Source: Clostridia bacterium
GTDB lineage: Bacteria; Bacillota; Clostridia; Oscillospirales; Acutalibacteraceae
NCBI GenBank assembly: GCA_017942105.1
Contig: JAGAVE010000049.1
Location: forward strand, 1 to 36,851
Reading direction: 5' to 3'
DNA: 36,851 nt
Shown: positions 33,301 through 36,851 of the stretch, piece by piece
Layout of the letters: each line of letters starts with the position of its first letter
Numbering within the stretch: position 1 is the stretch's first letter
Translations under genes and position numbers: made by a program
Notes under the pieces: generated by a model
Seen by the model: the letters and a program-made list of their open reading frames with translations, nothing else
Databases searched by the model: none
Told to the model about the DNA's origin: nothing

Positions 33301-33321
33301 GATTAGTGTTATGTTTTCAGA

Positions 33322-34734
33322 TTACACATACCAAATCCAGCCGAAGAGAATGTAGATAATGATCCACTGGAGGAAGGAATACTTAACCGTTACTTCGCAG
33401 GTTGCGGTGAGCTTTCCGTCGGCAGTTTTTGCTGTAATCGTAGCTGTACCGGGTGCGACTGCGTAAACAGCGCCTTCTTCATCAACCGTTGCAACTGACG
33501 GGTCGGAAGATTCCCAAATGATTTCTGCTGAGTAAGCTGCTTCCTCGGGAAGAATATTAACGAAAAGTCTTGTTGTCTGCTTATAGTTCATTCCGATTTC
33601 CTGCATACTCATAACGAGTTCTGTCGGAGTGGCAACAAGCTTCGGTATGGATCTTTCTTCGTCGATACCGCAGGTGTTGCAGACTCTTCTTTCGATACCT
33701 TCCTTGCTGTATGTCGGCTGTTTAACGATTGACCATTCGAGCCAACTGTGACCTGTCTTAGGCTGAGAGATGAAGGAGTTTACATCCTGGCAGGCAGGAC
33801 AGATGCTCTGAATATAACCGTCCTCCGTACAGGTAGGAACTTTGATATCGGTAATGTAACGGTGGCCTGATGAGGGGAGCGGAGTTTCTGAAACAACCTG
33901 GTTGCAGACTAAGCAGATTTCCTTAATATAGCCGTCCTCTTTGCAGGTCGGGGCAAGTCTTTCAATGGTTGTTTCGCCGTGACCGAGGGGATTGATCGGA
34001 GTTTCTGTAACTGTTTTTCCGCAATCAAGGCAGATTTCTTTTTTATAACCTGCTTCTGTGCAGGTGGGTTCTTTTTCTTCCGTTTTCAGATTTGTATGCT
34101 CTGCAACGGGAATCTTTTCTGTTTCTGCAACTTCGCCGCAGATTCCGCAGTAGCGAATCTTTTCACCTTCGTTTTCGCAGGTGGGTTCAGCGGTAACGAA
34201 CCAATCGCCGTCTGCTGTATGTGTATGAGCGGAAGGAATGTTGTTGTTGATTACAACTGATTCGGTAACATCGATGGTTGTTTCTAAAGCGTCATTGGTG
34301 CCGATGCCGCAGGAGTCAACCGTAACGGTGAAATCGCTGACACTAACGCCTTCATTTTCTGACTTTGTGAATGTGTATGTAACGAGCTCGTAATCGGGGA
34401 CAAAAGCCTCAGCTCTTGCAAAGCTTATTTTACCGTTGCTGATGTTTGTACTGCCTGAGCCGCCCGTGATGAAAATATCAATGTTGAACTCAATCTGTGA
34501 AAGGGTCAGGTTTTCGCAGGATGAGATTGTAAGGTCAAGGCAATTGAATGAATTTTCCTTGAGCGTGAGAACGATTGCAACTTCATCGGATGTTTCACTT
34601 TTCAAATCAAGAGAGAATACGGGTGCGAGAGGAGTAGTTTGCTCATCGGCAGCAAATGCGAATGCCGGAGCAACTGCAAGGCACATCAGAGTCGCAAGAA
34701 AAACCGAAAGAGCTTTTTTGAAAATCTTTTTCAT
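33322..34734 (-). CDS. Secreted/surface protein with Cys-His repeats and an Ig-like domain
   Basis: A 470-residue exported protein. A Sec signal peptide (MKKIFKKALSVFLATLMCLA, to about 29) is followed by a beta-rich, possibly cohesin-like domain (about 36-160; low certainty). About five copies of a roughly 38-40-residue repeat then run from 180 to 365, each of the form PTC-x6-G-x3-Y-x-C-x2-C-x7-P-x4-GH. A BIG2-type Ig-like domain (about 368-450) ends in a hydrophobic tail FLQWIIIYILFGWIWYV. There is no LPxTG motif. The start was placed at ATG 34734, 9 nt after GGAGG; an in-frame upstream extension has no signal-peptide logic. Likely surface adhesion or matrix role. Confidence 0.85.
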   Translation of the reverse strand: MKKIFKKALSVFLATLMCLAVAPAFAFAADEQTTPLAPVFSLDLKSETSDEVAIVLTLKENSFNCLDLTISSCENLTLSQIEFNIDIFITGGSGSTNISNGKISFARAEAFVPDYELVTYTFTKSENEGVSVSDFTVTVDSCGIGTNDALETTIDVTESVVINNNIPSAHTHTADGDWFVTAEPTCENEGEKIRYCGICGEVAETEKIPVAEHTNLKTEEKEPTCTEAGYKKEICLDCGKTVTETPINPLGHGETTIERLAPTCKEDGYIKEICLVCNQVVSETPLPSSGHRYITDIKVPTCTEDGYIQSICPACQDVNSFISQPKTGHSWLEWSIVKQPTYSKEGIERRVCNTCGIDEERSIPKLVATPTELVMSMQEIGMNYKQTTRLFVNILPEEAAYSAEIIWESSDPSVATVDEEGAVYAVAPGTATITAKTADGKLTATCEVTVKYSFLQWIIIYILFGWIWYV

Positions 34735-34768
34735 TAGTTTATACCTCCGTAAGAATATATACATATAT

Positions 34769-34797
34769 ATAATAGTCTCTTTTTGCAAAAAGGTCAA
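34769..34797 (-). promoter_or_regulatory. Promoter of the surface-protein gene
   Basis: On the minus strand TTGACC (34792-34797), a 17-bp spacer and TATTAT (34769-34774). Confidence 0.58.
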
Positions 34798-34859
34798 GAA
34801 GAGATTTGACGAAAAAAGCCAGGATAGTTTGTAGAAATTTACATAATAAGCGGGTGACG

Positions 34860-34913
34860 ATGTATTTTCGGATAATAGGTGAAAAAATAATGAAGGGAGG
34901 CAGAGTTTTATGA
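34860..34913 (+). other. Possible 17-codon leader reading frame ahead of the PBP gene
   Basis: ATG at 34860 opens 17 codons (MYFRIIGEKIMKGGRVL) whose stop TGA overlaps the PBP start as ATGA. The frame can be extended upstream to TTG 34806. It contains the PBP ribosome-binding site. It might provide translational coupling, or be chance. Confidence 0.25.
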
Positions 34914-36517
34914 AGAAGAGAATGATTGCGGTTCTGACTGCGTTTGCGGTGCTGTATTCGGGAATATGTATAAGGCTTTACGATGTAGCGAAAAACAAGA
35001 TAGTAACCGCAAACGGAGCGCAAAAAAGATATACAATAACGATAGATGAAATACGGGGAGATATTTTTGATTGCAACGGTGAAAAACTTGTTTCGGCGGA
35101 TTATGAGAATATCGTTGCACTTAAACCGACATATAAGGCGTTAACCTCGTTGAGAAATGTTCTTGATGAAAAGGAATATGAAGCGCTCAGATTGAGAATG
35201 CAGAGCTCGGAAGCGATTTCGGTCAATATCGGTAAATTTGCCATCGATGAAAACAGTGATACGGTGATGCTGAGAAAAAATATACGGTATTCGGAAAAAC
35301 AGCTTGCGGTGCACATAATAGGATATCTCAACGGCGAGGGCAGGGGTGTTTACGGAATCGAAAAAAGCTTTGATTCACTTCTTTATACAGGCAAAAATCT
35401 TTCGGCAAAGCTTACGGCGGATGTTCACGGAAGGATAATGAGCGGCACGCAGATTGAAATAGTCAATGACGGCATTGCAACGGGTAGCGTTACGCTGACA
35501 ATAGACAGAAATATTCAGGAAATAGTTGAAAATGCGCTTGATGACAATTCTGTTGAATGCGGCGGAGCGGTCGTGGTAGAAATTGAAACGGGAGCGATAA
35601 GGGCAATTGCATCGCGTCCCGTTTTTGATAACGGGAATATTTCGACAGATCTCAAAAATGAAAAATCGCCGTTTCTTAACAGAGCGTTGAATCCCTACAG
35701 TGTAGGTTCTGTTTTTAAGGTTGCGGTTGCGGCCGCGGCGATTGAAAACGGTTTTGGTAATTTTAGCTACGAGTGTACGGGAAGCTGTGAGATAAGCGGT
35801 ACTGTTTTTAATTGTAACAAAAGTACGGCACACGGAAAGCTTGATATAACAAAAGCGCTTGAATGCTCGTGCAATACCTTTTTTATAAATCTTGCAAGGG
35901 TTGTTGGGGCGGAAAGGGTAGTTGAAACAGCATCGCTTATGGGGTTTGGACAGGAAAATGTGCTTGCAGAAGAAATTGTTTCAAAATCAGGGGTGCTTCC
36001 GACGCTGAATGAGCTTGAAAGCGAGGGTGCATTTGCTAATTTCTCCTTTGGTCAGGGTAGATTTACAGCTACGATGCTTCAGCTTTGCAATATGATATCT
36101 TCAGTTGCAAACGAAGGAAAATACAATAAACCGTATCTCGTTGAAAAAGCTACGGCGCCGGACGGCACTGTTATTCAATCGCACAGTGGAGGCTATCCTG
36201 TTTATACTCTTTCGCAAGCAACCTGCAGGAAGCTTGCGCCGATGCTTGTCAGCGTTATTGAAAACGGAAACGCAGGCAAGGCAAGGCTTGAAAACGGAAT
36301 CTTGGCCGCCGGGAAAACTGCAACGGCACAAACAGGCATATTTGATGAAAAAGGAAACGAGATATGCAACACCTGGTTTGCAGGCTTCTTTCCGGCAGAT
36401 AAACCTGAATATGCTGTTGTTGTTTTAAAGGAAGGCGGTAGTTCTGGTGCGACGGATTGCGCACCGATTTTCAAGCACATCGCAGACAAAATTGTTGCTC
36501 TGAAAAAATTTTCTTAA
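34910..36517 (+). CDS. Class B penicillin-binding protein (D,D-transpeptidase)
   Basis: A 535-residue transpeptidase that cross-links peptidoglycan. One N-terminal membrane anchor (about 5-24), a PBP-dimer region with the typical RGDIFDCNGEKLV, and the penicillin-binding domain: SxxK as SVFK (S267, K270), SxN as SCN (320-322) and KTGT as KTAT (K469-T472). The third-motif glycine is thus Ala. It is shorter than usual PBP2/SpoVD proteins (about 600-730), with no PASTA domains. AAGGGAGG precedes ATG 34910. Whether it serves vegetative growth or sporulation is not shown; no partner SEDS gene is nearby. rpsB follows. Confidence 0.9.
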   Translation: MKKRMIAVLTAFAVLYSGICIRLYDVAKNKIVTANGAQKRYTITIDEIRGDIFDCNGEKLVSADYENIVALKPTYKALTSLRNVLDEKEYEALRLRMQSSEAISVNIGKFAIDENSDTVMLRKNIRYSEKQLAVHIIGYLNGEGRGVYGIEKSFDSLLYTGKNLSAKLTADVHGRIMSGTQIEIVNDGIATGSVTLTIDRNIQEIVENALDDNSVECGGAVVVEIETGAIRAIASRPVFDNGNISTDLKNEKSPFLNRALNPYSVGSVFKVAVAAAAIENGFGNFSYECTGSCEISGTVFNCNKSTAHGKLDITKALECSCNTFFINLARVVGAERVVETASLMGFGQENVLAEEIVSKSGVLPTLNELESEGAFANFSFGQGRFTATMLQLCNMISSVANEGKYNKPYLVEKATAPDGTVIQSHSGGYPVYTLSQATCRKLAPMLVSVIENGNAGKARLENGILAAGKTATAQTGIFDEKGNEICNTWFAGFFPADKPEYAVVVLKEGGSSGATDCAPIFKHIADKIVALKKFS

Positions 36518-36533
36518 AAAGTCAAAAAAATGC

Positions 36534-36562
36534 TTGATTTGATATATACCTTGTGTTATAAT
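36534..36562 (+). promoter_or_regulatory. Promoter of rpsB
   Basis: TTGATT (36534-36539), a 17-bp spacer and consensus TATAAT (36557-36562). No terminator separates it from the PBP gene, so read-through from upstream is possible. Confidence 0.7.
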
Positions 36563-36568
36563 CTATCG

Positions 36569-36658
36569 GCAATCATTACACACGCAGAGTGTTTTGAGCG
36601 AAGTGCATAAAATTGAATGTCCGCTTTTCAAGCTCTGCGGAGGCAAAACTAAGGAGGA
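36569..36658 (+). promoter_or_regulatory. Structured rpsB leader, candidate S2 autoregulatory site
   Basis: In a leader of about 97 nt, CGCAGAG (36583-36589) pairs with CTCTGCG (36633-36639). Inside, AGCG/CGCT and GCAT/ATGT can extend the fold. The outer helix ends about 13 nt before the strong AAGGAGG (36652-36658). Such leaders bind the ribosomal protein in other operons; here this is a hypothesis. Confidence 0.45.
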
Positions 36659-36665
36659 AATTATA

Positions 36666-36851
36666 ATGCCGGTAGTATCAATGAAGCAATTACTCGAAGC
36701 AGGTGTTCATTTCGGACACCAGACAAGAAGATGGAACCCGAAAATGGCTCAGTACATTTTCACAGAGCGTAACGGTATCTACATCATCGACCTTCAGAAG
36801 ACAGTTGGTAAGCTTGAAGAAGCTTATATGTTCATCCGTGAGGTTGCTGCA
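36666..36851 (+). CDS. rpsB: Ribosomal protein S2 (3' truncated by window)
   Basis: The first 62 residues of S2, a protein of the small ribosomal subunit. [23 protein letters not shown] and [24 protein letters not shown] are diagnostic (read in parts: [15 protein letters not shown], then [11 protein letters not shown]). ATG 36666 follows AAGGAGG at 7 nt. In most bacteria tsf comes next, outside this window. Confidence 0.97.
   Translation, partial: MPVVSMKQLLEAGVHFGHQTRRWNPKMAQYIFTERNGIYIIDLQKTVGKLEEAYMFIREVAA

Noticed and set aside
33750..34200. Nucleotide repeats suggestive of a CRISPR or tandem array
   Set aside because: They are diverged codons of the Cys-repeat protein, in frame and not identical at DNA level.

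Overview
The window is a chromosomal segment of a low-to-mid GC, endospore-forming, anaerobic Firmicute, most likely a gut-type Clostridia of the Oscillospiraceae/Ruminococcaceae kind. The basis is spoIIGA-sigE, Rnf genes of clostridial type, an [FeFe]-hydrogenase-like/DRTGG/PHP cassette, a PASTA-less Ser/Thr kinase, and a Cys-repeat surface protein, with SD-rich starts (GGAGG) throughout. This is inferred from gene content, not from a database search.

Layout. 1-2618 (+): the end of one ABC exporter half and a complete second half, ending in a strong terminator. 2667-6063 (+): a self-contained transcription unit (promoter, acyl-adenylate ligase, condensation-domain protein, acyl carrier protein, terminator), which is a dissociated one-module NRPS-like/acyl-transfer pathway. 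6087-9500 (-): a Ser/Thr kinase fused to an extracellular solute-binding domain, then a membrane-embedded M28 peptidase. 9565-11274: a divergent lipoprotein / glycosyltransferase pair. 11379-13878 (+): spoIIGA, sigE and a DEDDh exonuclease with a zinc ribbon. 13972-16661 (-): guaB and mltG. 16762-18322: a 57-aa small protein (+) facing an unknown polytopic membrane protein (-). 18398-20379 (+): a promoter overlapping a ~156-bp inverted-repeat element, then tarI-tarJ (CDP-ribitol supply). 20444-23627 (-): the five-gene cassette DRTGG / HATPase / sensory-type [FeFe] hydrogenase / DRTGG / PHP. 23854-26052: trpS, a HAD phosphatase (divergent from trpS) and a DUF2809 membrane protein. 26145-33153 (-): a nine-gene operon apbE - NusG-domain-II - Gx transporter - rnfC-D-G-E-A-B. 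33322-34734 (-): a Cys-repeat/Ig-like surface protein. 34910-36517 (+): a class B penicillin-binding protein. 36666-end (+): the start of rpsB behind a structured leader.

How the parts fit. The Rnf operon couples ferredoxin:NAD+ electron flow to ion pumping and carries its own flavin transferase (ApbE), which loads RnfG and RnfD. The DRTGG/hydrogenase cassette looks like a hydrogen- or redox-sensing signalling module rather than a catabolic hydrogenase, because the proton-relay cysteine is alanine. TarIJ, MltG, the PBP and the glycosyltransferase form a scattered cell-envelope theme. The acyl-ligase/condensation/ACP trio, lying beside an ABC exporter pair, is the best candidate for an undescribed small-molecule or acyl-modification pathway.

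Many transcription units have a recognisable sigma-A-type promoter with 16-18 bp spacing and a hairpin terminator, and these are listed. No tRNA, rRNA, CRISPR array, insertion sequence with transposase or known riboswitch was seen. No gene-free stretch exceeds 300 bases; the largest is 18323-18608 (286 nt), described under the inverted repeat and its promoters.
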